Below, piece by piece: positions 15,410 through 24,564 of a DNA stretch of 64,000 bases. The notes beneath the pieces are model-generated. The model was not told the DNA's origin and ran no database searches. It was given only the letters and a program-made list of their open reading frames with translations. The stretch is from an uncultured Pseudoflavonifractor sp. Its GTDB lineage: Bacteria; Bacillota; Clostridia; Oscillospirales; Oscillospiraceae. Within the stretch, counting starts at the first letter, position 1, and every line of letters begins with the position of its first letter. The stretch spans positions 62,001 through 126,000 of the forward strand of contig CANSYW010000002.1 of the NCBI GenBank assembly GCA_947651395.1. The letters are read 5' to 3'. The position numbers were made by a program, and so were the translations under genes.

Positions 15410-16981
15410 TCATTGGGTCTGGATATAAATGCCTGTTTCCGCCGACCAGCCCACGGTGAAGCCCAAGGCGGCTCCCAGATCCCGAAACCTGAAATAGGTG
15501 CTCCCGCCCCCATGCGTGTCGGTGATCACAAAGGAATCCAAGACCACCTCTTGGCCGTTTACCTTTACCGGATCGGTTTGGACGGTGTAGTATGCCATGC
15601 CCGAGCGGGAGCTGGACAGCTCAGAACCGTTGGGGGAGTACCGCTTTCCGGGGGCGAGGGAGATGGAACCGTCCCACTCTACCTCAAATTGCGCGGCGGT
15701 GCCGTTTAGGATGATAGCCAGATCCCGCAGCTTGATATAGTTGGTGTCGTTTCCATTCTCATCCTTCAAAGCGTAGCAGGGGAATTGAACGGCCGAACCG
15801 TCCACCAGCACAGCTTGGGAGGAGGCGTAGGCCATGTCGGGGGCGGCGTTGGGCGGGATGGTGAAGAGCTGAACGGGAAGGGGCTGGTACGGGCTGGTAC
15901 GGTCGTCGGAGACTGTTCCGGCAAAGCCGTTTCCAAGCTGTCCTCTGTCATTGAGTCCCCATACCCACAGGGAGGAGTCTATTTTGCGGGCGATGGCGAA
16001 AAATTCTCCGGCAGTCACCTCGTCCACATCGGCCATGATCTGGGTGGGGAGAGGAACATAGTCCTCTCCGCCGGTCCCGGCCTCTCCGAAGATATTGGAG
16101 CCGCAGACCCAAAGGCTGTTGTCCTCCTTGATGATATAGCTGGTGGTGTTGGCCGCCGCCACGTCCCGGACCCCCTCCATGACCTGCGCGGGGCGGGAGC
16201 AGTAGCCTTGGTCGAAGCAGTCCACCTTGTCGTAATGCTCCTCAAAGAGAAGCCCGCCCGCGATTCCCCAAGCCCACAGGGTGCCGTCCTCCCGCACCGC
16301 CAGAGCGTGGATATTGCCCAGAGCCATTTTGGTTACTTTGTCCAGTACCCAAACAGGCTCCTCCCGGTAAACGTCGAGCCACCCTGAGTCGGGGCTTTCC
16401 CGGCCGTTTCCCAGCACGCTGAACGCGTCGTCTCCCCAAGCCCAGAGGCTTCCGTCCTTCCGGAGAGCGAAGACTGTGGAGGAGTCCGCGAGAAAATCGG
16501 CGACCTCATCAAACAGGGGGACCATTTGAAGGGTCTCCCCGTCAATGGGGACTCCGCCGGGGGAGAGGGTCCCTGAATGGTTGCTTCCCCAGCCGTAAAG
16601 GGCGCCATCCTCGGTAAGCACATAGCCGCAGTCCGCAAGGTAGTCATACTCCGCCTTCACGGCCCCGGTCATCCATTCTATTCCCCCTCCGGAAAATCCC
16701 TCGGAGAAAAAGAGAAGGGTCCCGTCGGTGCGGACCAGCATAGAGGGAACACCGGAGGAGGCTTGGGCGGTACAGCCTTTTCCCTCTACGACCCGGTGGG
16801 GAAGCCCATCCTCATATCCAAAATCCCAGACAGAGCCGCTGTCGTCAATGTAGGTGGTCCGGTTATAATTGGCGTTGAGGCGGGGAGAACTGTCTCCTGC
16901 CCCCAGAGCTGCCGGAGAAAAGAGGCTGAACATGACCAAGGTCAAAAATAACGCCGGAACAGACTTTTTCACGGGAATCAT
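15410..16981 (-). CDS. Secreted RCC1-repeat protein with copper-amine-oxidase-type C-terminal domain
   Basis: 523 residues with a signal peptide (about 1-28, ALFLTLVMFSLFSPAALGA). Six RCC1-type repeats follow, each with an L-(Y/W)-x-(W/C)-G core: LYGWGSNHSG, LWAWGDDAFS, LWAWGIAG, LWVCGSNIFG, LWVWGLNDRGQLGNG. They should form a beta-propeller. The last 130 residues (NYIKLRDLAIIL ... YFRFRDLGAALGFTVGW) form a pair of copper-amine-oxidase N-terminal-like repeats, a wall-associated module common in Clostridia. Function unknown; likely extracellular binding. Monocistronic, ending at the shared terminator. Confidence 0.82.
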   Translation of the reverse strand: MIPVKKSVPALFLTLVMFSLFSPAALGAGDSSPRLNANYNRTTYIDDSGSVWDFGYEDGLPHRVVEGKGCTAQASSGVPSMLVRTDGTLLFFSEGFSGGGIEWMTGAVKAEYDYLADCGYVLTEDGALYGWGSNHSGTLSPGGVPIDGETLQMVPLFDEVADFLADSSTVFALRKDGSLWAWGDDAFSVLGNGRESPDSGWLDVYREEPVWVLDKVTKMALGNIHALAVREDGTLWAWGIAGGLLFEEHYDKVDCFDQGYCSRPAQVMEGVRDVAAANTTSYIIKEDNSLWVCGSNIFGEAGTGGEDYVPLPTQIMADVDEVTAGEFFAIARKIDSSLWVWGLNDRGQLGNGFAGTVSDDRTSPYQPLPVQLFTIPPNAAPDMAYASSQAVLVDGSAVQFPCYALKDENGNDTNYIKLRDLAIILNGTAAQFEVEWDGSISLAPGKRYSPNGSELSSSRSGMAYYTVQTDPVKVNGQEVVLDSFVITDTHGGGSTYFRFRDLGAALGFTVGWSAETGIYIQTQ

Positions 16982-17069
16982 CCCTTCCTTATTCCTATAA
17001 AGGGCGATTTTCTATATTATATCAGGAAGATCCTTTCCCTACAAGGGGGCCGCCCACAAAAATTCCCTC

Positions 17070-17124
17070 TTGACAACTGTATGTATCACATATATACTGT
17101 ATATGTTCAATAGATACAGTATCT
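17070..17124 (+). promoter_or_regulatory. GntR-operon promoter with palindromic operators
   Basis: TTGACA (17070-17075), 17 bases, TATACT (17093-17098). A dyad CATATA-n5-TATATG (17089-17105) covers the -10 box, and the perfect palindrome AGATAC-A-GTATCT (17112-17124) covers the transcription start. Both are placed to let the GntR product shut off its own operon. Confidence 0.7.
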
Positions 17125-17149
17125 ACAAAAAGCAGATGGGAGTGACCAC

Positions 17150-17524
17150 ATGGATATCATCATCCGAAATACGGGGGAGACCCCCATCTACGACCAGATC
17201 ACCCGGCAGGTCAAAACATTGATCCTCACCGGGGCTCTCGGCGAGGGAGCGCTTTTACCCTCCATGCGGGCTCTGGCCAGAGATCTGCGCATTAGCGTCA
17301 TCACTACCAAGCGGGCCTATGAGGAGCTGGAGCGGGAGGGCTTCATCACCACCGTCCCGGGCAAGGGATGCTTTGTGGCCCCCAGAAATCTGGAGCTGGT
17401 GAGGGAAAACGCCCTGCGCCAGGTGGAGGAGCATCTGCAAAGGGCGGTGGACGCCGCCAAGATGGGCGGGATCCCCCGGGACGAGGTGCGCCAGACACTG
17501 GATATCCTATACGAGGAGGAATAA
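17150..17524 (+). CDS. GntR-family (YtrA/YhcF type) regulator
   Basis: 124 residues: a GntR winged helix (about 10-75, TPIYDQITRQVKTLILTGAL and ARDLRISVITTKRAYEELE) with only a short C-terminal helical tail and no sugar/acid-binding domain, as in YtrA/YhcF regulators. These are nearly always the first gene of an ABC transporter operon and repress it, as in this layout. The ATPase begins seven bases after its stop. Inducer unknown; the group often responds to cell-envelope antibiotics. Confidence 0.9.
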   Translation: MDIIIRNTGETPIYDQITRQVKTLILTGALGEGALLPSMRALARDLRISVITTKRAYEELEREGFITTVPGKGCFVAPRNLELVRENALRQVEEHLQRAVDAAKMGGIPRDEVRQTLDILYEEE

Positions 17525-17531
17525 ATGAACG

Positions 17532-18371
17532 ATGAAATACGCCGTTGAAATCAAAAATCTCACCAAGGACTTTGGCTCCTTTGCCCTGCGGGACGTATCC
17601 CTGGCCATCCCCGGGGGCACCATCCTGGGGCTCATCGGGGAAAACGGGGCGGGCAAGTCCACCCTCATCAAGTGCCTGCTGGGCATCCTGCACCCCGACG
17701 GGGGAGAGGTGGAGCTGCTGGAGGGGGCGGGGCTGGCCGGAGTGGGCTACGTCCCTGACGAGTGCCCCTTCTCCGACCAGCTGAAGGTGCGTCAGGTAGG
17801 GGCCTTCTGCGCCGGGATGTTCCCCGGCTGGGAGAGCGGGCTGTTCGAACACTATCTGGAAAAATTTGAGCTCCCCGCCGGAAAGAAGGTAAAGGAGCTC
17901 TCCCGGGGCATGAAGATGAAGCTCGCCATTGCCGCCGCCCTCAGCCACCGGCCGAACCTCCTGGTGCTGGACGAGGCCACCTCCGGCCTTGACCCGGTGG
18001 TGCGCGACGAGATCTTGGACGAGTTCCTGGCCTTTATCCAGGACGAGGAGCACGCCATCCTCATCTCCAGCCATATCACCAGCGACCTGGAGAAGATCTG
18101 CGACTATGTGACCTATCTCCACAAGGGCCGGGTCACCATCTCGGGGGCCAAGGACGAGCTGCTTGCCACCTATGGCAAGCTCTCCTGCTCCAGGGCGGAG
18201 CTGGCCGGGATCGACTCCATCCTTCTGGTGGGCAAGCGGGAGGGGGAGTTCGGCTGCCAGGCTCTCATCAACGACCGCCGGGCCTTCCAGGCGGTGTGGC
18301 CCCAGCTGCCCCTGGAGGCGCCCACACTGGAGGACCTGATGATCTTTACCACAAGGGGGGACAGGACATGA
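17532..18371 (+). CDS. ABC transporter ATPase (ABC-2 type exporter)
   Basis: 279 residues. Walker A LIGENGAGKSTLIKCLLG, signature KELSRGMKMKLAIAAALSH, Walker B LLVLDEATSGLDPVV and an H-loop histidine in ISSHITSDLE. The LSRGM signature is usual in the CcmA/YtrB branch that serves ABC-2 exporters. The C-terminal 60 residues are an accessory domain. It overlaps the permease start by four bases. Confidence 0.93.
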   Translation: MKYAVEIKNLTKDFGSFALRDVSLAIPGGTILGLIGENGAGKSTLIKCLLGILHPDGGEVELLEGAGLAGVGYVPDECPFSDQLKVRQVGAFCAGMFPGWESGLFEHYLEKFELPAGKKVKELSRGMKMKLAIAAALSHRPNLLVLDEATSGLDPVVRDEILDEFLAFIQDEEHAILISSHITSDLEKICDYVTYLHKGRVTISGAKDELLATYGKLSCSRAELAGIDSILLVGKREGEFGCQALINDRRAFQAVWPQLPLEAPTLEDLMIFTTRGDRT

Positions 18372-18976
18372 CCGGCTTTTTGAAGCGGGACTTTTATCTC
18401 ATCAGCAATAACATCCGTTTTTACATTCTCATTATCGCGGCCTTTGCCGCCCTGTCGGTCTTTACCGATTTCAATTCTGGTTTTTATGTCTTCTATATAC
18501 TCATTTTTGGCATGTCCAGCATCCTGGGCCTGTTCAGCTACGACGATTTCAACCACTGGACGGCCTACGCCGCCGTGGAGAAGGGCCGCCGGGACATGGT
18601 GAACGCCCGGTACCTCCTCACTGTCCTGGTGGCGGCGGGGATGACGGCGCTGCAGCTCCTCCTGAGCCTGCTGGGAAGGGAGGAGAACAGCCTGCCCGTG
18701 GCGGCGGTCTACGGCGGGGTGTTCCTCCTCTACGCCGCCATTGCCCTGCCCGTCAGCTACCGCTTCGGCGGCACCAAAAGCCGGACGGTGATGGTGGTCA
18801 TCATCGCCCTTTTGGCCGGCGGCGTCGGCGTGGGGAGCTCGATCCTGACTATCTCCGGCACCCTGGGCCGGCTGCGCCTGCCGCCGGTGACCCTGCTGCT
18901 GCCGCTGCTGGGACTGGCCGCCCTGGCCGTCTCCTACCAGATCTCCTGCCGCATCATGGCGAAAAAGGAGCTTTGA
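18368..18976 (+). CDS. ABC-2 type membrane permease
   Basis: 202 residues from the ATG overlapping the ATPase stop (ATGA). The ORF track start 24 codons earlier lies inside the ATPase and is wrong. About six hydrophobic segments, beginning IRFYILIIAAFAALSVFTDF. The region DDFNHWTAYAAVEKGRRDMVNARYL is typical of ABC-2 permeases with two N-terminal helices. Completes a small GntR-controlled exporter; substrate unknown. Confidence 0.88.
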   Translation: MTGFLKRDFYLISNNIRFYILIIAAFAALSVFTDFNSGFYVFYILIFGMSSILGLFSYDDFNHWTAYAAVEKGRRDMVNARYLLTVLVAAGMTALQLLLSLLGREENSLPVAAVYGGVFLLYAAIALPVSYRFGGTKSRTVMVVIIALLAGGVGVGSSILTISGTLGRLRLPPVTLLLPLLGLAALAVSYQISCRIMAKKEL

Positions 18977-19020
18977 GCCTGGGAGCTCTCCGGCGGGATA
19001 TGGCCCTTCTGCGTCAACAA

Positions 19021-19058
19021 AAAACCGGGTCTGCCCCTTGGGGCAGACCCGGTTTTTT
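19021..19058. terminator. Bidirectional terminator
   Basis: A 17-bp stem AAAACCGGGTCTGCCCC / GGGGCAGACCCGGTTTT followed by TT; shared by the rightward permease and the leftward XpaC-like gene. Confidence 0.92.
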
Positions 19059-19070
19059 GATTCGTTTCTG

Positions 19071-20288
19071 TCAGCCGCCCATGGTCATACCAGACCCCAG
19101 GCCGTCCTTTTCCAGCATCCGCTCCAGCACTTCCACGTCGGTGGCGATGTCCATGGCGTCGGTCTGGAAGAGCTGATCCAACTGTTTCTCAAAGCCCTCC
19201 ACCACCTTGTCCATCATGTCCTCGATGCGCTTTTTGGAGGCGGTGATGTTGTCCCCCTCCACCCCCTGGGCGTCCAGCTGGGCATAGGTCTTCAAAAGCT
19301 TGAGGGTGGTGGGCAGGTAGTAGTTCAAAAACTGTCGCAGCTCCCCGGCCTTGGCGGGATTCTGCCGCTGATAGTCCAGGATCTTTTTGGTGATCTCTCC
19401 GATACGGTCGATCTTCCGGGTCATCTCCTCTCCGGGAATGGCGTCGTTGACGGCCTTGATCTCCCGGAGGATGGCGTCGTCATCCTCGACCTCCTTTTTC
19501 ACCTCGGCTTTGGAAGGCTGGGCCTCGGCCTGGGGCGTGGGCTCATAGCCCTGGTCGGTGAGCACCAGCCGTCCGCTGGCCCGGTCAATATAGCCCATGG
19601 GGAGGATGCCATCGGAGAGCATCTTCTGAATGTCGGCGATCACCCGCTTCTCGCTGACGCCGGCGGCCCCTGCCAGATCAGAGAGGAACACCGAGTTCTT
19701 CCGGCCGATGACCCCCATATAGAGCCGCTGACGACGGGACAGCCTGGTCTTGCTGATACCGTGCCCCAGGAGAAACAGCCAGGCGCAGAGAAAACCAAAG
19801 ATGGGAAACCACTCGTCGGCGTAGAGAAGCAGGCCGTAGCGCAGGGCCTCGATAAACTCCACGGCAAAGCCGATGCCGAAGATAAAGCTCATAACGCCGC
19901 CAAGAACGGTCATGGCCTTGCCGTCCTTGATCTTTTTCCCCCAACTCTTCTTCGGGCCGGGGGCCTGCTTGGGGGGCTGCGCGGTCCGGCCGTAGCTGTA
20001 TGTATAGCCGGTCTTCTGCTGGCCGGGGGCGGCGGAGCCCACTCCGGAACCCGTTTTGACCTGCCCCTGACCCTGGCGCTGGCCCTGGCCGGTGGCGGTA
20101 TAGTTATAGGTATAGCCCGTCCCGGTGGTTTGGCCCTGCCGGGGCTGGGCGCCGGTATTCAGCTTGTCCGTGGGGATACGTACGCCCCCCAGATTGAGAA
20201 ACAGCAGTACCATACCGATGGGCCAGAAAAAAATAAAGCCCAGAATGATGGCCCACCAGGGGATCTCGGAGCCCTGCCTGTTGTCCAT
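19071..20288 (-). CDS. XpaC-like membrane protein (5-bromo-4-chloroindolyl phosphate hydrolysis family)
   Basis: 405 residues from the ATG at 20288, nine bases after GAGGAG; the ORF track start three codons earlier abuts the ribosome site. An N-terminal helix (WWAIILGFIFFWPIGMVLLFL) precedes a Gly/Gln/Tyr-rich linker (45-115). Two more helices (about 135-190), a winged-helix-like stretch (FLSDLAGAAGVSEKRVIADI) and a long helical XpaC-type C-terminus (about 270-405) follow. Despite the family name, no phosphatase motif is visible. XpaC genes often sit by telA-like genes, but none is present here. Function unknown. Confidence 0.78.
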   Translation of the reverse strand: MDNRQGSEIPWWAIILGFIFFWPIGMVLLFLNLGGVRIPTDKLNTGAQPRQGQTTGTGYTYNYTATGQGQRQGQGQVKTGSGVGSAAPGQQKTGYTYSYGRTAQPPKQAPGPKKSWGKKIKDGKAMTVLGGVMSFIFGIGFAVEFIEALRYGLLLYADEWFPIFGFLCAWLFLLGHGISKTRLSRRQRLYMGVIGRKNSVFLSDLAGAAGVSEKRVIADIQKMLSDGILPMGYIDRASGRLVLTDQGYEPTPQAEAQPSKAEVKKEVEDDDAILREIKAVNDAIPGEEMTRKIDRIGEITKKILDYQRQNPAKAGELRQFLNYYLPTTLKLLKTYAQLDAQGVEGDNITASKKRIEDMMDKVVEGFEKQLDQLFQTDAMDIATDVEVLERMLEKDGLGSGMTMGG

Positions 20289-20397
20289 GGAGAACATCTC
20301 CTCACTGAAATTACATACTTTTTTGATTCTTACATATCATACAACGATTTCAACTGCTTGTAAAGGAAAAATGGAGGGCGCTGTAACCGTTCTGTTA

Positions 20398-20426
20398 TTG
20401 ATTTTTAGCGTGAACTGGCCTATAAT
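20398..20426 (+). promoter_or_regulatory. Promoter of the VanW-domain gene
   Basis: TTGATT (20398-20403), 17 bases, TATAAT (20421-20426); the GTG start is 46 bases downstream. Confidence 0.7.
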
Positions 20427-20471
20427 TGTTCTGTATATTGTGTATAAGGTTTGGTATTGGAGTGATCGGGT

Positions 20472-22373
20472 GTGGAAGGAAAGGATAAGGGCGGCAAGCG
20501 GGTGGCTCCCGGGGTGGGCGGCGGCGGAAAAAAGGCCGCCGTCATTCTGGGGATCGTCGCCGCCGTGCTGCTGGCGGGCTATGTGGGGCTGTGCGCTTAT
20601 GCCAGCCGGGATGTGCTTTGGCCCAACAGCTTTGTGATGGGAGTGGATATCTCCGGCATGGGCTATGCCGAGGCGGCGGAAAAGCTGGCCGTGCAGCTGC
20701 CCGGACAGCTTGCGGGCAAGAAGGTCACCCTGCGGGAGCCGCAGACCGGCACCACGGTGGAGCTGCCCTGCGACGGGCTGATGGAGCCGGCGGGGACGGA
20801 CATTGTGGCCTATATCAATGATAAGGGGAACTTTTTCGTCAGCGGAGGTCGGTTTCTGGCCGCCCTGTTCTCCGGCGGCAGTTCCGAGGGGATCCCCTCT
20901 CTGGCCTATACCCCCGACGGCCAGGAGCGGGTGAGCGCCGCGCTGCGGGAGTTGACCCGGGAGCTGGGGATCGACGGCAACGAGACCACCTGGACGGTGA
21001 CCGATACGGCGCTGATGCTGGAAAAGGGAGTCACCGGCCGGATGGTGGACGGGGCCAAGGTCCGTCAGGACATTGCCTTCGCCGTCAGCGGCACGGGACC
21101 CGCCGAGGTGGAGATCGCCATCATTGAGGCCCCGCCCGCCGAGCCCGACTTTGAGGCCATCCGCCTCCAGGTCTACGCGGAGGCGGCGGACGCGTATCTG
21201 GACAGGGAGAGCCAGGAGATCGTTCCCTCGGTCACCGGAAAGAATTTTGATCCGGCGGCGGCTCAGGCGGCGCTGGCGGCCACGGCGGAGGGCAGGATGT
21301 GCCGCTTTCCGCTGGAGCTTACGGTGCCCGAGGTCACCACGGAGAGCCTTACCGAGTCTCTCTTCCGGGACACGCTGGGCTCCGCCGCCACGAGAGTCAC
21401 CGGCACCTCCGACCGAAAGATGAACGTGGGAGTGGCCGCCGCCTTTCTGGACGGGAAGATCCTCTTCCCTGGGGAGGAGTTTTCCTTTAACCAGGCCTGC
21501 TCCCCCTATTCCATGGCCAACGGCTACGGGAAGGCCACCGCTTACGTCAACGGTCTGTCCAAGGACACGGTGGCCGGCGGGATCTGTCAGGCCAGCTCCA
21601 CGCTGTACTGGGCCAGCCTGATGGCCAATATGGAGACGGTGGAGCGCTATGCCCACCGGTATGAGCCCAGCTATGTCAAGGGCGGGCTGGACACCACGGT
21701 CTACGGGGACTATGGCGAGGAGGGGAGCCTGGACTTCCGCTTCAAAAACAGCACTGAACACCCCGTTAAGCTGGAAGCCTATATGGACAACAAGAATTAC
21801 CTCTATGTGAATATTTACGGCACAGACACCACCGGCGTCCATGGGGAGCCCTACTCCACCAACCGGGTGCTCCTCCAAGCCTACCAGACCATCTATGAAC
21901 CCAACGACACGATCCCCCAGGGCACCACGCGGAAGGATCCGGAGCGTACCGGCTACAACGCCGTGAGTTGGGACACCTATCAGAAGCTGGTGGACGCCGA
22001 GGGGAATGTTGTCTCTGAGACCAAGCTCTACACCAGCAAATATAAGGTGCGCAATGCCGTGGTGCTCTACAATCCCGTCGATATTGCCCTGTGGGGGATC
22101 GACCCCAACACAGGGCTTCAGACACTGGATCCCGTGGTACCGCCCACGGCTGATCCCGGGGATGTCACAGTGACGTCGCCTCCGGTGGAGACCGGTCTGG
22201 TGCCCCCTCCCGAGGAGACCGGCGTGATCCCGCCTCCCGGGGAGACCGAAACGGTGCCCCCCGCCACGCCGACGCCGCCCCCCGGGGAAACCGTCCCCGT
22301 CCTGCCGGTACCCACCGCCGTTCCCGTACCCGATCCCGGCCCCGGCGAGGCCATTCTTCCTCCGGGGGCATAA
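20472..22373 (+). CDS. VanW-family wall-associated protein
   Basis: 633 residues starting at GTG, with GGAG upstream. A cytoplasmic Gly/Lys-rich start, one membrane helix (about 21-43), two peptidoglycan-binding-type regions (about 50-290), the VanW domain (about 300-430; GICQASSTLYWASLMANMETVERYAHRY and GLDTTVYGDYGEEGSLDFRFKN), and a Pro/Gly/Thr-rich tail (540-633). The layout matches YoaR-like proteins of Firmicutes. VanW itself has no defined enzymatic role. No other vancomycin-resistance genes are nearby, so resistance should not be inferred. Confidence 0.87.
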   Translation: MEGKDKGGKRVAPGVGGGGKKAAVILGIVAAVLLAGYVGLCAYASRDVLWPNSFVMGVDISGMGYAEAAEKLAVQLPGQLAGKKVTLREPQTGTTVELPCDGLMEPAGTDIVAYINDKGNFFVSGGRFLAALFSGGSSEGIPSLAYTPDGQERVSAALRELTRELGIDGNETTWTVTDTALMLEKGVTGRMVDGAKVRQDIAFAVSGTGPAEVEIAIIEAPPAEPDFEAIRLQVYAEAADAYLDRESQEIVPSVTGKNFDPAAAQAALAATAEGRMCRFPLELTVPEVTTESLTESLFRDTLGSAATRVTGTSDRKMNVGVAAAFLDGKILFPGEEFSFNQACSPYSMANGYGKATAYVNGLSKDTVAGGICQASSTLYWASLMANMETVERYAHRYEPSYVKGGLDTTVYGDYGEEGSLDFRFKNSTEHPVKLEAYMDNKNYLYVNIYGTDTTGVHGEPYSTNRVLLQAYQTIYEPNDTIPQGTTRKDPERTGYNAVSWDTYQKLVDAEGNVVSETKLYTSKYKVRNAVVLYNPVDIALWGIDPNTGLQTLDPVVPPTADPGDVTVTSPPVETGLVPPPEETGVIPPPGETETVPPATPTPPPGETVPVLPVPTAVPVPDPGPGEAILPPGA

Positions 22374-22436
22374 GAGAGATACCTGGGCTGTTGAAAAGAC
22401 CTTTTGACAGCCTCAGCGACCAAGGAGGCTCCGGAC

Positions 22437-23111
22437 ATGTTTCAGGGCTTTACCAAAGAGACCATAGACTTCCTGTGGGGCATCCGCTTCAACAACGAGA
22501 AAAGTTGGTTTGAAGCCCACAAGGAGGAGTACAAGACCTGCCTGGAGGCGCCCATGCGCGCACTGGCCCAGGAGCTCTATCAGGGTATGGATGAAAAATA
22601 CGGGGAGCTGGGCCTGGTGAGCAGGGTGTGCCGGATCTACCGGGACGCCCGGAGGCTCCACGGCCGCGGCCCTTACAAGGATCATCTGTGGCTCACTGTC
22701 TCCCAGCCCGCCGAGCGCTGGAGCTGTCTGCCCACCTTCTGGTTTGAACTGACCCCGGAGGGGTACAGCTTTGGCCTGGGGTACTGGATGGCCAAGGCCT
22801 CCACCATGGCCAGGCTGCGGGCCCGGATGGATCGTAAGCCCGGGGAGATGGAAACACTGGTGCGGGGGCTGGAGAAGCAGACAGATTTCAGCCTTGAGGG
22901 GGAGGACTTTAAAAAGCCCAGGCAGGCGCCCAGTCAGCTGCTTATGCCCTGGTACAACAAAAAGGGAGGCTTTTCCCTGAGCTGTGACCGGAGCCACGAT
23001 GAGCTGATCTTTTCTCCCGATCTGCCCGGGCACATTTTGGAGCGCTGGGAGAAGCTGGTCCCTCTGTTTCGTTACCTCGCCACCCTGGACGGTGATCCCG
23101 ATCCCAGGTGA
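22437..23111 (+). CDS. DUF2461-family protein
   Basis: 224 residues from the ATG at 22437, eight bases after AAGGAGG; the longer ORF start is unsupported. Begins FQGFTKETIDFLWGIRFNNE with FEAHKEEY, RIYRDAR and GPYKDHLWL, the signature of DUF2461 (TIGR02453). The family is widespread and uncharacterised. It follows the VanW gene by 63 bases and is probably co-transcribed. Confidence 0.85.
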   Translation: MFQGFTKETIDFLWGIRFNNEKSWFEAHKEEYKTCLEAPMRALAQELYQGMDEKYGELGLVSRVCRIYRDARRLHGRGPYKDHLWLTVSQPAERWSCLPTFWFELTPEGYSFGLGYWMAKASTMARLRARMDRKPGEMETLVRGLEKQTDFSLEGEDFKKPRQAPSQLLMPWYNKKGGFSLSCDRSHDELIFSPDLPGHILERWEKLVPLFRYLATLDGDPDPR

Positions 23112-23153
23112 GTCGCTTTATAAGAACAGACCAATTATCTGAGAGAACAAAAA

Positions 23154-23198
23154 GGGGCACGCCGCAGACCTCATCAGGTCTGCGGCGTGCCCTTTTTA
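23154..23198. terminator. Bidirectional terminator
   Basis: A 17-bp stem GGGCACGCCGCAGACCT and its complement (23155-23171 / 23176-23192) with a CATC loop and TTTTT; serves both convergent genes. Confidence 0.92.
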
Positions 23199-23229
23199 TT
23201 TATAGAGTGATGCTTTGCGCCGGGAGAGC

Positions 23230-24411
23230 TTAGCCGTTAATGGCGGCGCTCTTTTCGGCAGCTTCCTTCTTGTGGATGCGGTAGATGGACACCAGCAAGG
23301 GCAGAACGATGGTGGGCAGAGCGACCTTACCCAGCAGGGTGTAGCCCTTTTGCACAATGGCGATCAGGCCGATGTTGGAGATGATCCAGCACACCAGGAG
23401 GTAACCGCCGGAGAGAATGAAGAACTTGACCTTTCCGCTGATCTTTTCGCTCTTCCACAGGGTGACCCAGCGATTGGAGAAGTTGAAGGTAAAGCTGGGC
23501 GCGGTGGAGACCACGGAGAAGACCACGACGACCCAGTACACGGCGGTGAGAGCCTTGGGCAGGTTCTGCTGGCAGATGGTGAGGATGGGGGCGCTGTCCG
23601 CGGACAGTTCGGGGATGTAGGGCAGGGTGATGATCCCGGTCAACAGGAACAGCAGGGTCACCATCACGCCGATCATTACGCCGGAGCCGACGACGTCCTT
23701 CTTGTTGCGCAGACGGTCGCCGTAGTTGCTCAGGGTAGCGCCCCAGGTGCTGGTGGTCAGGCAGTAGGAGATGAACATGGAGGTGTGGGCGGCTACAGTG
23801 GTCAGGCCCCAGTCAGGCCCTTCGTTAAAGTTGCCGATGCGCTCCATCAGCACGTCGCCCTTGATGCTCACAACGGCGATGAGGATCGCCACAAGGGACA
23901 CGGTCAGGGTGACGGTCATCACTCCGTTGAACTTACGAAGGAAGCCGGCGCCGTTGACCGTCAACAAAGCAAATATGAGCACTCCGGCGATGCTGGCCAC
24001 GGCGCTCGGCACGCCGAACAGGGAATTCATGAGCTGGGCAAACAGCGCAATGGTGGCGCTTACGGTGACCATGCCGAACAGGGTGGTGTAGATATCAAAG
24101 AACACAGTGACGACCGTTTTGGCCACCGGATTGGCGTCGGGCTTATGCTGGCCCCACAGAGCCAGATAAAAGCTGTTGTAGTTTGAGGCTTTATAGGAGC
24201 GGGCCACGTTCAGGCCGATTGTGCAGAAGAAGGACATGATCACACAGAAGAGCAACAGCCAGACCAACGCCCAACCGCCGCCCAGAGGCACGATGTACTG
24301 GGTGGCGTATACGCCGGAGGCCATATTGGCGCCGCAGTAGGTGCCGAACATGAGGGCACCCAGGCCAAACCAAATCTGAAATGTCTGCCATGCGCTGGAT
24401 TTCTTTTCCAT
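23230..24411 (-). CDS. YkvI-like membrane transporter (APC-type)
   Basis: 393 residues from the ATG at 24411, with AAAGGAG eight bases upstream; the ORF track start is 17 codons too long. About ten to eleven membrane helices. The N-terminal FGLGALMFGTYCGANMASGVYATQYIV has the broken-helix pattern of the APC/LeuT superfamily, closest to YkvI-type proteins. Likely imports a small organic solute. It follows the URO-D-family gene on the same strand and both are divergent from a LysR regulator, suggesting uptake and demethylation of one compound. The substrate is not evident. Confidence 0.75.
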   Translation of the reverse strand: MEKKSSAWQTFQIWFGLGALMFGTYCGANMASGVYATQYIVPLGGGWALVWLLLFCVIMSFFCTIGLNVARSYKASNYNSFYLALWGQHKPDANPVAKTVVTVFFDIYTTLFGMVTVSATIALFAQLMNSLFGVPSAVASIAGVLIFALLTVNGAGFLRKFNGVMTVTLTVSLVAILIAVVSIKGDVLMERIGNFNEGPDWGLTTVAAHTSMFISYCLTTSTWGATLSNYGDRLRNKKDVVGSGVMIGVMVTLLFLLTGIITLPYIPELSADSAPILTICQQNLPKALTAVYWVVVVFSVVSTAPSFTFNFSNRWVTLWKSEKISGKVKFFILSGGYLLVCWIISNIGLIAIVQKGYTLLGKVALPTIVLPLLVSIYRIHKKEAAEKSAAING

Positions 24412-24450
24412 GAAAAGGACTCCTTTCCTATCTCTTCTCTTGAACTCTTT

Positions 24451-24480
24451 GATCCCGGTCATTGGTGTCCTGCCGGGATC
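24451..24480. repeat. Inverted repeat between the URO-D and YkvI genes
   Basis: GATCCCGG (24451-24458) and CCGGGATC (24473-24480) lie within the 153-base gap. There is no U-tract, so it is more likely an mRNA-stability hairpin or partial attenuator than a terminator. Confidence 0.4.
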
Positions 24481-24564
24481 GGCTCCGAGTGCGGGATATT
24501 TACATAGCTGCCGTAGGGTTGTCGATCCATTCCGCGGCCCGGGTTTTCGTATGTTCTATGTATT

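Noticed and set aside
14040-15413. 457-codon leftward ORF opposite serA
   Set aside because: Antisense shadow of serA, low-complexity HG/DV composition.
20472-22373. Vancomycin resistance from VanW
   Set aside because: Only the VanW domain is present; no VanA/H/X/R/S genes, and VanW-domain wall proteins are common in sensitive Firmicutes.
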